A stretch of 64,000 nt of DNA from Zingiber officinale. Lineage: Eukaryota; Streptophyta; Magnoliopsida; Zingiberales; Zingiberaceae. The stretch lies in the NCBI RefSeq assembly GCF_018446385.1, contig NC_055988.1, positions 164,622,209-164,686,208 on the forward strand. The letters run 5' to 3'. Each line of letters starts with the position of its first letter. Position 1 is the stretch's first letter. Made by a program: the position numbers and the translations under genes. Positions 48,301 through 61,099 of this stretch are shown in pieces. Below the pieces are notes generated by a model. That model saw nothing but the letters and a program-made list of their open reading frames with translations. It had not been told where the DNA came from and did no database searches.

Positions 48301-50470
48301 AACGATATCAATGCATGTTTAAAGAGGTAAAGAGATAAAATTATGCAGTTTAACTCATTCATTTTGATTATCAACACTTGAATCATAAAGTTTCACGAGA
48401 AGCAATGTTTTTTAGAATTGGAATTTTACGGTTTAGCTCATTCAGATTACTGATAAACACCAAAACCATGAAATTCACTAAACACTGTTTTAAAGAGGTG
48501 AAATTCTGCAGTTTAACTCATTCAGATTACTGATCAATTCAACACTAAAAAAATCATCTTTCAAGAACTCAAATTTTGTAGTTTAGCTCATTCAGATTAC
48601 TAATAAACACCAAAATCATGAAATTTCGCTAGAAACATCGTTTTTAAAGAGATAAAGAGGTAAAATTTTGTAATTTAACTCATTCAGATTACTGATCAAC
48701 TTAACAGTAAAATCATGAAGTTTCACGATAAGCAATGTTTTCTAAACTGAAATATTGCAGTTTAGCTCATTCAGATTACTGATGACATCCAAACCATTCA
48801 ATTTCTCTAGAAGCAGTGTTTTTAAAGAGGTAAAGAGTTAAAATTTTACAGTTTAACTCATTCAGATTACTGATCAACATTAAAATCATGGAGTTTCACG
48901 AGAAGCAATGTTTTCTAAAACTGAAAAGGTGTTTGGTTCTTTCCTAGGAATAGGAATCGGAATGAGAATCATTGTATTGTGGAATGAGAATGGGTATGAG
49001 CATGGATATCACTCTTAAAAGCAATGTTTGATTAGTTGCATATTTTCTATCGGAATAAATCAAAATTTTCTTTTTTACCCTTAAAGGAAAATAAGAGAAA
49101 AAATTAGATGTGAGAGAAAAATGAATGTGAGAGAAAAATATGATGAAAGAGAATGATGAGAGAGAAAGTATGATGAGAGAAAAAATATGATGAGAGAGAA
49201 TAAAGAGAGAGAAAGTATGATGAGAGAGAAAGTGTGACGAGAGAAAATGAGAAAAGAGAGTGTGATAGGAGAGATCATGATGAGAGAGAAAATATGATGT
49301 GAGAGAAAGTATGATGGGAGAGGATGCAGAGAGAGAAAATATAATGAGAAAAAATGAGGAGAGAGTGTGTGATGAGAGAGAGTGTGTGTGATGAGAGAGA
49401 AAGTATGGTGAGAGAGAAAATGTGATGAGAGAGAAAGTGTGATGAGAAAAAAAAGAAAATAGTGAGTGTGATGAGAGAGATTGAGGAGAGAGAAAGTATG
49501 ATGAGGGAGAAAGTATGATGAGAGAGAAAGTGTGTTAAGGAAAAAAAAGGAGGGAGTGTAACAAGAGAGATTGAGGAGGGAGAAAGTGTGATGAGAGCAA
49601 AAGTGTAATGAGAAAAAAAAAAGAAAAAAGAGAGTGTGATGGAAAAGATTGAACAGAGAGAAAGTATGATGAAAAAAAAAGAAGGAAGAGAGTGCGATAG
49701 AAGAGATTGAGGAGAGAGAAAGTGTAATGAGAAAAAGAGGAAAGAGAGTGTGATAGGAGAGATAAGGAGAGAGAATGTGTGTGATAAAATGATGAGAGAG
49801 AAAATATGATGAGAGAGAACAAGGAGAGAGAAGTGATATGAAAGAAAATAAATAAATAAATATATTTTGATATTTGATATTAAGGGAGAAAATTTTAGTT
49901 TTAAGTCAAGGGTATTTTTGGAATAAGAGAATATTTTGATTGATGGAAATAAGGTAATGACTCATTGAAGGGGAGGTACATGGGAATGAGTTATTACCCA
50001 ATTTCAAGGATTCATTCCCTTATTTGTATTCCTATTCCTATAATCCAAACATTAACAATAACAATCAATGATTCTCATTCCCATTCTCCACTCCTATTCC
50101 CCTAAACCAAACGCCCCCTGAAATATTCCAGTTTAGCTCATTAATTAAAAGATAAACACCAAAACCATACAATTTCACCAGAAGCAGTGTTTTTAAAGAG
50201 GTACAGAGTTAAATTAGGCAGGTTAACTCACTCAGATTATTGATCAACACTAAAATCATCAAGTTTCACGAGAAGCAATGTTTTCTAGAATTGAAATTTT
50301 ACAATTTAGGTCATTCAGATTATTGATAAACACCAAAACCCTGAAATTTAACTAAAAGCAGTGCTTTAAAGAAGTAAAGAGGTAAAATTCTGAAGTTTAA
50401 CTCATTCAGATTACTAATCAACATTAAAATCACGAAGTTTCAAGAGAAGCCATGCTTTTTAAAACTGGAC
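48301..50470. repeat. 85-95 bp tandem array, split by an insertion
   Basis: Units share CTCATTCAGATTACTGAT (near 48441, 48507, 48587, 48681, 48766, 48858, then after the insertion 50228, 50313 and 50402). Two half-unit types alternate, one with AAACACCAAAACCATGAAATTTC and one with CAACA.TAAAATCATGAAGTTTCACG. The array continues on both sides of the 48927-50118 insertion, so it predates it. Confidence 0.75.
48927..50118. mobile_element. Terminal-inverted-repeat element with GA-rich core
   Basis: The left end, AGGTGTTTGGTTCTTTCCTA then GGAATAGGAATCGGAATGAGAATCATTG, is matched by the reverse complement of the right end, GGGCGTTTGGTTTAGGGGAATAGG...GGGAATGAGAATCATTG, over about 48 bp. Flanking TGAAA (48922-48926 and 50119-50123) is a target duplication, confirmed by the uninterrupted neighbouring unit ACTGAAATATT near 48750. 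About 49090-49850 is an imperfect (GATGAGAGAGAAAGTAT)-type purine-rich array. There is no transposase, so it is non-autonomous. The superfamily is unclear. Confidence 0.7.
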
Positions 50471-50959
50471 CAGTCAGTGCAACCAACTGATTACTACAGC
50501 TAAACACATAAATCACATTTGAACTGACCGATTCTTTCGAAAAAACGACAGAGCGCGTCTAAATAAAGTGAGGATGGGAGAAGAGAAGATAATTAATTAT
50601 TGAGAGGGACCACTCCAAGTAACAAGGAGAACAGGAGAGGGTAGCCGACGAGGAGTATGTTGTTGATTTGAACAAGCTACTCAATCATATTTCCTGTTGT
50701 TTTCAAGACTTAATGGACTTTTGGCAAGACAGGGAAAGGAATCGAGGTCCAAGGATGAGGTATGAGCTGAGGAGGTGGGAGAATTCACATAGAATTATTG
50801 ATAGAAAAACAAAAGGTAAAAAAAAAAAAAAAAAGAGAATTACAAACACTGATGCAATGTAGGCCAACTCACTGAATGATATAAGACTTATGAAGTAAGA
50901 GTGATTCTCTAGAGAGGTGAAAGATGAGCAGGGAATGTTTAATTTTCCAAACCACCAAA

Positions 50960-51960
50960 TCTTCAATCAGTACTCACTATCGTCGTTGCGAAGGTCGCAT
51001 AGATCCTGTCAGATTTGAAGAACCCAATCCAGTGGTGACGGTCCCCTCAGAGCCATGTCCAAGTTCTGAGCATCTGGCAATTTAATTATGTGGATGAACT
51101 CATTAGCATCCAACTCATATAATAATTGTTGTCAACCTCTTTTTTTCCTTTTCAAGCTCCAACTTATAATACAGGAGAAGATTGTTACTTCCTGTAAATG
51201 GTCAGTAGAAGAACGAAGTAATAACTTTAAGAAACCTAAAGAAAATGAAAATGATAGGTACAAAGAGTGCATTTTACTCATTGTAAGGATCAAAGCAATA
51301 GAGAACTTGGCAATCATTACTCAAACAGATGATAGCAATCTTTGGTTTTTTACTCTAGATGCTTTCTGATGTCAGGAGCAAATACATTTAAACACAAAGG
51401 GACAACCATAACCACAGAGCATTTCTTAATTCTCAAATCATCATATAAAGAACGATCTAAATGTAGAACCCTATTCATGAATTCACAATTTGACAGCACT
51501 GTTCATTCTGACCAAGTGAGATATGGTCTGTCCAATCTGATGAAGTATTTAACTAATGAGTGGGGAAAATTCATCAAACAGAACTTAAGTTGAAATGTGT
51601 TTAATTTTCAGACTAAGTAGTACGGAAGTGTTGATAGAAAAATAGATTTCAGGTCATTATCATACCAATTTCTTTTGAAAAAAACTTCTGTGCTTGTTAG
51701 AAAGGTCTTGGCACCGGCCAGATCGACTAAAATTGAAAGAACAGGAACAGTGGATGGAGAACATAATAATTTACATAATCTATGAAGGATCAGAAGGTGA
51801 GGCAGGATATGGGAAGATCACCTGTGGGCCATCAGCTCAATATCACTGACACGTGTAGGCACTGTCATTTGAGAGCCTCAGCTGACTTTAGACTTCTGTT
51901 CCTCTCCATGTGAACCTTGCCTTCCTGGTGCATGCATCAGTTGCTCTGCCCAGAAATATG
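50960..51960 (-). pseudogene. Possible decayed gene fragment of unknown identity
   Basis: Minus-strand coding-like islands lie in order: PTRVSDIELMAHR with a GT donor (about 51820-51870), DLAGAKTFLTSTE after an AG acceptor (about 51670-51720), LLLYYKLELEKEKK (about 51130-51180) and KLPDAQNLDMALRGPSPLDW with in-frame stops (about 50960-51085). Frames do not join cleanly. I do not recognise the protein. The pieces could also be chance open stretches. Confidence 0.2.
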
Positions 51961-52484
51961 CATAAAATATTAATGAGGAACTGTCAAAACAGTGAGGAAA
52001 TTTAGATTTGTTTCCAAGTTGGATCCTTACACTGGTAGATACTGCTACTTTGCCCCTTGTTCTACAAGAATTCAGTGGGAAAAAAAATGATTTTAAACTC
52101 AAAGACTAAATTGACGATTAAGCTTGGATAACTAAGTGTTTATGAGTGGGTCAAACTAAAAGGACCAAAAAAACTTAACAAGACAAAGTAAATTCTTCAT
52201 AAATAACACCATTGATTTATCATAAAATTTTGTGTTCTAATGATTTCTTCAAGCATGTCTGAGTTTTGTGGGAGGTTGAGGAGCAACCTAGTAAGAGTCT
52301 GCTAATAGTATCACACTGCAAGCAGGCAACATTTGTTACCATTTATATGCTTATCAAAATGACATAAGCTTATCAAAATGAGATAAAATGCAGGTCTAAT
52401 ATTTTAGTATAGAAAAAAAACAATTTATAATGCATATCTTGTATGAATAAATTCCATGTCTTATAAAGAATAGTTGAAAGCATA
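51961..52484. other. Upstream region of the bHLH gene
   Basis: Contains no clear open frame. It presumably holds promoter sequence for the gene at 52678, but I can point to no specific element except the TATA-like site below. Confidence 0.5.
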
Positions 52485-52494
52485 TTATATAAAG
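52485..52494 (+). promoter_or_regulatory. TATA-box candidate of the bHLH gene
   Basis: TTATATAAAG about 185 bp upstream of the ATG at 52678, a common spacing for a plant gene with a 150-bp 5' leader. Confidence 0.5.
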
Positions 52495-52677
52495 GCTACA
52501 GCATTGGCGTGGAGCAGCATTGCAAGGGAAAGTTTGAAAATTCATGAGAAATACTTGTCAATTATAGATATCTTCCTCTCCGCAAGCTTCTGAAACAATT
52601 CCCAGTTCAGCTCCTCCTCTCCTGCATCGGCAATTCCTTTGCTTTCAGAATCGTAATTGGTGGCAGTGGATGTGCCG

Positions 52678-53304
52678 ATGGATTTGGAGTACGCAACAAG
52701 TGCTCAGATGGACTTGGAAACAGTGGCGATGGGGATGGAGAAGCTAAGGGAATTTTCACAAACACCTGTGCTGCAGTCGCAACAGCTCGGGTACTCCCTC
52801 TCGCCGGAGCTCTCCAATACCGGAGCCTCTTCTTTCCCGACGCAGCTTCTGCTGAACTCCTCGGGCGAGGGGCTCTGCGAGAGGCCGTCGGTGGCGGACA
52901 TGCGGGAGATGATGTTCCGGATGGCGGCGCTGCAGCCCATCCAGATCGACCCGGAGTCGGTCAAGCCGCCGAAGCGGCGTAACGTGCGGATATCGAAGGA
53001 CCCGCAGAGCGTGGCCGCCCGCCACCGGAGGGAGCGGATCAGCGAGCGGATCAGGATCCTGCAGCAGCTGGTGCCCGGTGGGACCAAGATGGACACGGCG
53101 TCGATGCTGGATGAGGCCATCCACTACATGAAGTTCCTGAAGAGCCAGGTGCAGTCGCTGGAGCGGGCTGCGGCCGCCGGCCGGACCACGGGCACCGCCG
53201 CAGGCTTCGCAAGCGCAGGCTCCTCGCACGTGAGCTACACGTGCTTCGAGGCCCCGGATTTGGGAGCCCAATTCCTCTTGAATAATTTGTCAGATATAAG
53301 CTAA
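52678..53304 (+). CDS. HEC-like: HECATE/INDEHISCENT-like bHLH transcription factor
   Basis: Intronless gene of 208 codons. The bHLH domain is at about residues 107-163, with basic region [18 protein letters not shown], then [21 protein letters not shown] and [15 protein letters not shown]. This signature, with [11 protein letters not shown] just before it, is that of subfamily VIIIb (HEC1-3, IND). These nuclear factors act in carpel, transmitting-tract and meristem development in Arabidopsis. The usual E-box-contacting His and Glu of the basic region are replaced by Gln and Ala, as is typical for this subfamily. The N-terminus repeats MDLE (residues 1 and 11), and the C-terminus is Ala/Gly-rich and then acidic. 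I start at ATG 52678 because TAA lies in frame at 52654 and only a TTG would extend the frame. The coding sequence is markedly GC-rich against AT-rich flanks. Which HEC paralogue it is cannot be told. Confidence 0.88.
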   Translation: MDLEYATSAQMDLETVAMGMEKLREFSQTPVLQSQQLGYSLSPELSNTGASSFPTQLLLNSSGEGLCERPSVADMREMMFRMAALQPIQIDPESVKPPKRRNVRISKDPQSVAARHRRERISERIRILQQLVPGGTKMDTASMLDEAIHYMKFLKSQVQSLERAAAAGRTTGTAAGFASAGSSHVSYTCFEAPDLGAQFLLNNLSDIS

Positions 53305-53738
53305 TGGGCCCCAGCCCAATCCGTCATTGCTTACATACTATTGGATCCGGGGGTGAAATTAGTAGGTGTTAGATGTTTATCGTTGAGTTTATTCGGTGCT
53401 ATCGTTTTTTATTTTCAGTAATTTAAATTACTCTTATAATTTAGTCGATAAGTGCTACCTCTCTATATCGGATGGGCCTGAGGGGCGGTCCAAGAGCACC
53501 AACCATCTAGGATGGTCCTAAAAGAATATTATAGATTAGTTATATATAGGTTCAAAAAATTAATTAAAATTTTTTAAATTTAAGTCACTTTTAAATCACA
53601 GACCATAAAACAAAATATGTTAAAGGAATTTACAATGCAGACACACATTAAGCACTATGCACTGAAGTCGCTAGATAGTGAATCGATATACGTTTTATTT
53701 GACAATTTACATCTTCATCTAGAGCCGAAATTCAGGAG

Positions 53739-53770
<32 letters not shown>

Positions 53771-55384
53771 CTTCATCTATAAATGTGCTTTCTTTCTTAT
53801 GTAATGTGGTAAGTATAATAGGATATGGGGACTTTTTAATCTGCTCCACTTGGCTAATGATGTGTTATGTACATTTTATTTTTGATATCTTTTTATTACT
53901 TAATTATTTCATTTTTTTTCATATAATCGCTCTTACTCATATTAGTATCTACATCCATTGATCTATTTACGTGTAATGTATTCATATTTTTCAAGTTGAA
54001 TTCAAAGTATTTAAATTAATTATTTATAAAAATTAATAATTTATATAATTTAGCATATTTTTAATATTTTGTTAGATATAATCAGTAAATAATTAATCAT
54101 TAACACTTGTCTAAAAAATATAAAGAAAAGGCATTACTTCTTAGGTATGTGATATTATTTGAGGGGTTTAGGTTTTTTTTTTTTTTTAAAAAAAATAATT
54201 CAAGTATCTAGCCCTTTGTCTCTTAAAATTTATCTATGTGAGTGAGTGATATTTTCCATTCTCTTAGGGCATCTTCAATGTAAGATTTATAAGAGGTTTG
54301 TAAAATTAAAAAAACTGAATAAAAAGTTTTGAACCATTATAGAGATGAGGTTTGAGATTTGTAATTTAAGAACAGTAGTGAAAACACAAACCTGTTCTTT
54401 GGTATCAAATTTGATGCAACATGCATGAAGTCATGCAACTCATGCTATAACATAAGTTTTGGATCTCTTTGGATCATAAGAAAGCTCATTTAGAGTTTTA
54501 ACTATTGAAGATATTTCAATGAACTTTCATATTATTGATGTGACATATTGAGATCTTGAAAAAAACTCATTTAGAATTTTAATCATTGGAGATGTCCTTA
54601 GACGAGGAGATGATGGTAGGTGAGGCATTTAAGTAAGCATGCAATCAAGTCGGCCAAAACAATTCATAATTGTTTCAAATAAATTTTATGGCACATAGCA
54701 TGGGCTGACTTTAAACAAGCATTTATGCACTATTAATTTGATGTAACTATGCTAATGTCCTAATCATTCTTTGTAGACGTTGACTTGTAAATTTAATTAT
54801 ATTATATTATATAAATATTTTTTGAACTTATTCCGTGATAAATGTAATGTTCAATGGTCAATGTATTTTCAATAATAAGGTCGAACACTTGAATTATAAA
54901 AAAAGATAAATAGAAAAGGAGAAATGGTCTAGGAATGATTCTTAAATGTAGGGTTGACTTAGACATCCTTCTCTTACCTCTACCAGTTGGAATCATAGAG
55001 CATCAGGTCGTTCTGCACTGTCGGTCGTAGATTTCGCAGCGCAGCCATTATAGACATTGAGCACTTCATAAATAGTTTTGACTGAATATAAAAAAAAAAA
55101 AAACATAGAATCCAACATGAACACAACAACAGATGGTCAAAAGCAAAAGAAAAATTGTTATTTATGAAAAGACTGTTACAGCAATTTGGATTCTGCTGGC
55201 ACTAAAAGAATAGCAAGCGAAGAAACAAACAAACAAACAAAACTTTAGAATTGGAACAGCATTTGACAGATATTGTTTTGGTATTGAACTGCCTCATTTT
55301 GTAATGTCTAAAATGCGTCTAAGAAAAGATGGTAGAAAATATGAAGAACGTGCCTCTGAGAACTGGAAAACATGGTGGAGACTA
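53305..55384. other. Intergenic between the bHLH and phosphate-carrier genes
   Basis: AT-rich with a (TAT)n tract at about 53741-53770 and T/A runs near 54175. No gene is recognised; the open frame at 53617-53961 runs through the microsatellite and is not credible. The genes are convergent across this gap. Confidence 0.6.
53741..53770. repeat. (TAT)n microsatellite
   Basis: About ten uninterrupted TAT/ATT units. Confidence 0.95.
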
Positions 55385-58300
55385 TCAGCTTTGTTTTGCA
55401 TGTTTTTCACTTGAAACGGTTGGACGGGGGGCAACACCGCCAGTCGTTGGCCTGAAGAATTAGCAAAAGATTAAATAGTTTCCACATCACGTAGCAGTTC
55501 CGAGTGAAGATAAAAGCTTACAGGCCAATGAGAACTTTGAAGGTGTCGTAGATTCCCCATTGTGCTCCCGTCAGAGTGCCAATCATCACAATGCGAAGGA
55601 GAAGACCACGCGTAAAAAGGCCGTGCAAACCAAGCCGTCTTACAGCCTGCAAGAGAAAAGCACTTGACCTCAGAAGCGCAGCTTGAATCGTAGCAAGAGA
55701 ATTTGTGAGACCGATTACTAACATCAGTGATAGTAGCTTCTTTTGTATTGTTCAGAAAGGAGACGAGGTTGTCCGCAGGGTGAGAAACCACAGCACACAA
55801 TACTCCGGCCATATAGCCACCAGCAAAGCTCACGGCCAGCTGTAGTGGTTTGCTACATTCTTCCTTTGGTTTGGGAATGACATGCTTGTATATCATTTCA
55901 ACAATCGTCTCAAAAGAAGCAAATTTCATCATTGTATCTACAAAGTTTTCCATGAATTCATATGCATGCAACAAAACACTAGTAAAGTGAACAAGGAGAA
56001 AGGTCCTTTTCTTTCAAAATGTCAACTTTGCTTTGTTTTGATAATAGTAGCTGAGGCAGAGAAATAATACAATGATCCATTACCATCTTCAATTATACTT
56101 GAAGAGCCCCAAATAGCTACTTGTTTTAGTATAAAAAAGGGAAATAATAATAATAATAACCAATAATGCCCTAGGTACACAACTGACCTTGATTCCTTGT
56201 TGTACTACCAAATTGTTTATAACGGAAAAAAATGCAGCATATTGAACAAGACTCTCATATCAATGAGGCATTTGGGAGGATTGCGAAAGGGGGAGTAATT
56301 AGGTTGAGAATAATGGAATAAGATACAGATTTGCCCTGAGAATTATGAAAAACCAAGAACAAAAGCTAGTGAATTAACTAAAGGAAAAAATGGCCTTAAC
56401 AAAGCAAAACAAAACCATAGTGACAATAAAAAGACAAATGGAATGTAGTAGTTTAGCTCCAACTTACATGAAAAGAAAACAGTAGGGCCATGATGATTTT
56501 GGGATTTAGATTTTTTCTTATAGAGTGGTAAATTTCAATCTGGGAACAAACTTTGTGAACGTCATTGCATATATAGCTTGTTTAAGAAAATTAGGAAGCA
56601 AAGTGTGACAGAAATCCAGTTAACTCAGCTGGCAATACTAAGATTTTCAAGATTTCAAAGACATGAAAGGGACTGGCTAAGTGCATATGCAACAACAAAG
56701 ATGATTTTCATATTAAATAATAAAGATATGAGATTCCTTCCTTTAAAATACATTCATTATCAAAGTATTGAAAACAATCAAAATTTTGTTTCACTAGATC
56801 ACCTACTCATAGTAGCAACTTTAATCTAATATAGTTTATATAAAATATCCTACACCTTGTTTGGATTTCTCCACATAAAAGATTAGCAACTTACAAAAGA
56901 ATGCAGAAGAGATATATGTATAGCATGTATGTATTTTATGTGAAAAACAGATTGCTGAAAATGAATCAAGTGTGCTCACAAGGAATCTGACGTCCCCATA
57001 GTGGAACTAGTCCTTTGTAAAGTCTGCAATCTCAATGCAAGAATAAACAAATCAACAGTTGAAGGTAAGATTTCAAAGCTAACAAATACGCACACCTACA
57101 AATTCATACCCTGGAATACCTTCTGATGCAACAAACTTGGGAAGGCCATCTCTCAAACCTTTAGCAAACCCTGGTTGGGTTTGGATCCTGACCTTCACTG
57201 CCTCCATGGGGCAAAGAGCCACAACAGCAATCATTTCAGCGGAAGCAGATCCCGCAAGGTAAATGAGAGTCTTATGCTTTGAAGCATGTTCTGGTCCAGA
57301 AAGCTCTGAGTATACCTTCTTGAAAAACTCATAAAATCCAAATTTGCATCCACCCTGGGCACTATAACCAAGCAAAGTTGGCACCCAACCCTTGAAAAAG
57401 CCTCTAAAACCTTGTTCTTTTAACAAAACACTAAACCCTCCCAAGATGTTCTTGAACTTTGCTGGATCAATCTGACTTTTACAAATGGTGAGAGAAAATG
57501 TCAATGAAGTTTGTTGTTGATCAAGTATATTAGCAAATGAAATTCTATCTAATAATCTAAGAAACAGAATGCAACCAAGTATCACAACAACAACAACAAA
57601 GCATTTATCTCACTAAGTGGAATCGACTATATGATACTCTTAAGCCATTGGATTTGATCTCCTATTATATCGCCATCTATATTTAATCTCTAGCATAGCG
57701 AACACACTCCACCCTCATCAATCCCAAGCTTAGATAAAGGAGGAGAGTTGTGTTAGGTTATTGTAAAACAAAGACAAATGTGATGTATGGATCCATCAAA
57801 CTATTGCACTAATGCAACCAAGTATGATAAAATACTAAAATTATATTCAAGAACTGGATAGTGCAATATTTAGCTGACCACAACACTAACCAAATTGGAC
57901 AATTGTTAACTATTATATAAAGCGAGAATGCAGTAAATTCCGATCAAATCCTAACATAAAACTTGAACAAACGACAACCCAAACCCAAAAATCATGACTT
58001 TGAGGAACAGACAAAATGATATCTTTTAAAAAGGTTCTAACTTTTTCATACTAACTGTTTTATAGTGATGAAAGAAGTAGAGTACACTCTCAGATCATTA
58101 TGTCCTTTAGAATCTACTACTTCATCTCCAGGTATTTCATTTTGTAGACCATAAATATGCGCAGAATCCAATCAAATACAGTAGGGCCAAACATTACTTC
58201 ATTCAAACTGGTTTATAACTTGATCTACAAGATTCATCCAAACTTAACTCGTTAATTTCTTGATCTTCAAGTTTGAAACCAAGGTAAGCAGCAAACAACA

Positions 58301-58711
58301 CTAAATAATTCGAAATCTTCCATAATCACTTCGACAGTCCACTAATTTAGAACTATTAAAGGAACCCTAGCCCCCAACACAAAAATTCAAGAACCTTACC
58401 TGCATATTGCACTTGACGAGGTCGAGCGGGGTGACGGCCATATGAGTAAGGCCACAACTGGCGATGCCGCCCAATGTACAGGCGGCGTAGTAGAGAGGGG
58501 AATGCATCTCGATTTCCCTAGGTTCCCTCGACGGCTCGTAGAAGAACGAACCACGCAGCTGGGAATTCTCCCCGAAATCCGCATCCATATGCAGCGACCC
58601 GGAGGGAGGGATCCAGCTTCGAATCCTCTCCGCGCCCAACGATACGACGGAGGAGACGGAGAAGAGGAAGTCATGGAGGGGCGAGTTGGGGGAACCTCCG
58701 GAGTCTCCCAT
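55385..58711 (-). CDS. PHT3-like: Mitochondrial phosphate carrier (MPT3/PHT3;1-like)
   Basis: Inner-membrane carrier that imports phosphate into the mitochondrial matrix for ATP synthesis; SLC25 family. Coding exons on the minus strand: 58711-58400, 57471-57110, 57023-56980, 55937-55723, 55646-55522 and 55451-55385. They total 1125 nt (374 aa), all with GT-AG introns and matched phases. Three carrier repeats are visible: PLDLVK (residues 95-100), PMEAVK (192-197) and HPADNLVSF (from 292). Family-specific blocks include GWVPTLLGYSAQGGCKFGFYE, here split as GWVPTLLGYS and GCKFGFYEFF, plus PLWGRQIPYTMMKFASFET and RIVMIGTLTGAQW. The N-terminal 70 residues are variable and resemble a transit region. 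The start MGDSGG was chosen as the ATG giving the family's usual length; an in-frame ATG at 58855 would add 48 Arg-rich residues. Exon 5 would read into TAA directly after GL, but a GTAAGC donor there joins the last small exon. Confidence 0.92.
57587..57740 (-). mobile_element. RTE-type LINE 3' end in carrier intron 1
   Basis: Minus-strand sequence ending CCACTTAGTGAGATAAATGC followed by (TTG)n resembles the 3' terminus of plant RTE LINEs (AGTGGGATAAGGCTTTGTTGTTG). It is 5'-truncated at about 57740. The identification rests on memory of that conserved tail. Confidence 0.5.
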
Positions 58712-60520
58712 GGACGAGGGCCGATTGCTTGAACTAGGAACAGGTCTTCGGATACGATCGGATCGAGCCGGATCGACCCACCGACGAGAGCACTCCCGTC
58801 GGCGACGGCGACGGCGGTGCGCTCTGTGCTCCTGGAAGCTTTGTGGGCGAATCAAAGAATGCCACCGTCACGAGCGCGAGTGAAGGGCGAGGTGGTAATT
58901 TGGTAAAAGTAGTAGGGGTAGATTAGGTAATGAACAAGTGTATTCGACTGCTTAGTTACGGCATCGGCTTCGATTAAATTGAGGCCGCGGAATCGGGCGG
59001 GAAGGCATTACGTTGCAACACGCCACTGGTTGAAATTGTGGGTCCGCTGTGAAGAGTACCTGGACCGGCCCAATTCTCAATTGGCCCGGTTCTCATAAAC
59101 CGGCATTGTCAAATCCCAATTGTTCTAAAGAATGAAGACCATAAGTTAAATTTAATTTGAGCTAAAATGCATAGTCATATGGATGTTGGAAAGTGTCGAT
59201 GAAAAACAGATGAAAATGAATTTCAATGCGCACGAGAGATTAGTTCCATAATGAAGTTTTGTAGGTCTCGAATGAGCGGTGGAGATATTAAATATTATTA
59301 TATGAGATTTAGGGTTGAAATTTAATATTTTTGAACATGTCTTGATCATATATACTAATAGCTAATAGTCACATATACCGTATTAGCTTGAGGCGGATTA
59401 GCAAAGATAATGAGATAAACGAATCGTCTTTTATCCGTACATGCAAACTGTATAAATTTAAACAAAGTTGTGGACGTTGTAAGTAAGAGAAAAAAAGGAA
59501 GAGGCAATGCTCGCCTAGTGCCATGTAAGTATGTCTTAGGATTAATATGGAGCGAGTAAATTATGATGACTGAGAAAGTAATTGAATGTGGAGATGAATT
59601 AAACAGTGTAGAAATTTAAACCTTGTCAATTTCAAAATTCGATCATTCAACCTCAAGTGACAAATTTTTATTTATTTATCATCTTAGCTATGTCCGTGGG
59701 GTAGATGTTACAAATAATGTGGTAAAAAGATGATTTATTCGTCATAGTACCTCCGTCAACTCATTCCTAGACTAACACAGAAAAGATAAATTATGTATGA
59801 ATATTAACTATTAGTACTATGATTACTAATCATTAGTACAATGGTTAAGATAAAAATAAAGAGAAAGACATGTTCAAATGGACTGAGTTTCAATCTCATA
59901 ATTAATTTAATATGATAATATCTACGTTTTAACTACCGTACAATCTCGAGAGGACGTGGATGTTACAAACAAGCGAATACCAGTAGGGGATGTAAATCAA
60001 GGGTATGAATTGCATTAAATTCAGGTTGATGAAGTGTCAAAGTCAAATTGATTGTTCCTACTTGTGTAACAAACATAATAATAAACAACTGAAAGAAAGA
60101 GTTCGATGTTAATGATAGATCTATAATTGCCCAAGTAGTAATTAGGACAGTAAATGAATTGATAGTTTCAGAATAAGTTTACTATTCAATTTGGTATAAA
60201 TTTATTTAGATTAGTTTAATACATATAAGATTAATTAATTAAATTAAACAAACAAATTTGAACACATATATATTCAACTCGTTAACATTCATAAATAATG
60301 TTTGTGAACAACGTTCGTGAACCATGTTCATTATTAAAACTAATATCAACATGTTAAATAAATTATAAAAAATAAATTAAATAAATAAATTTAAATTATC
60401 AAGTTCAATAACTAATCATACAAGTAAAAGTTTCAAATAATAAAATAAATTTGAATTGAGAACTCGATAACATCTAAATGAATTAAGATCAAGTCAAGCT
60501 TAAATTGAGATCTCAATAAT
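58712..60520. other. Upstream and intergenic DNA beyond the carrier gene
   Basis: The first 150-200 bp presumably hold the carrier's 5' UTR and promoter. The rest is AT-rich without recognised genes or repeats. Confidence 0.55.
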
Positions 60521-60524
60521 ATCT

Positions 60525-60635
60525 AAATGAACAAGCTCAAGCCAAGCTTGAACCAAGCTCAAGCCAAGCTTGAACCAAGCTCAAGCCAAGCTTGAACCAA
60601 GCTCAAGCCAAGCTTGAACCAAGCTCAAGCTTATA
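60525..60635. repeat. 22-bp tandem repeat (CAAGCTCAAGCCAAGCTTGAAC)
   Basis: About four to five near-perfect units; CAAGCTTG within each is palindromic. An inverted partner, GGCTTGGCTTGACTCAG, lies at about 60705, so the region can fold back. Confidence 0.85.
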
Positions 60636-61099
60636 AAAAAATAAACCAAGCCAAGCTTGAACAATCATTTCAAAAGCTTGATTCATTTTAGGCTCGGTTT
60701 GATTTGGCTTGGCTTGACTCAGTTACCTTATCAAATAAGATTGAACACTTTAAAACTTGGCTCAGCTTGACTTATTTACAACCCTAATAGTAACGATGTC
60801 AACTATTGACTTACGACCTAGACGAACAAAGGCAATTAATGACTTTTATTTGATTATTAATCATACTCTATACTCTGAATCAGAGCTTATGTAAGGAGCT
60901 CATATTTGAGTGAAAATAAATAAATAAACAACATTCCTTCTAACTATTAGTGATGGACCCTTGGTTAAGATTTTATCAAGTTAATCAAGTTCGAGTTGAC
61001 TTAAATTAAGATTTCGATATTTGATCAATATGTTATTTGGTCGAATGAGACATCAAATAGGTTAAAATTGATTGGATTTTTAACAGTCGATCAATATGT

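Noticed and set aside
49081..49822. Ser/Leu-rich minus-strand open frames
   Set aside because: Translations of the GA-rich repeat array.
52657..52677. TTG start for the bHLH gene
   Set aside because: Plant genes initiate at ATG; the first ATG in this frame after the stop at 52654 is 52678.
52704..53271. Minus-strand open frames opposite the bHLH gene
   Set aside because: Antisense shadows of GC-rich coding sequence.
53617..53961. 114-codon open frame
   Set aside because: Runs through a TAT microsatellite (poly-Tyr) and AT-rich DNA.
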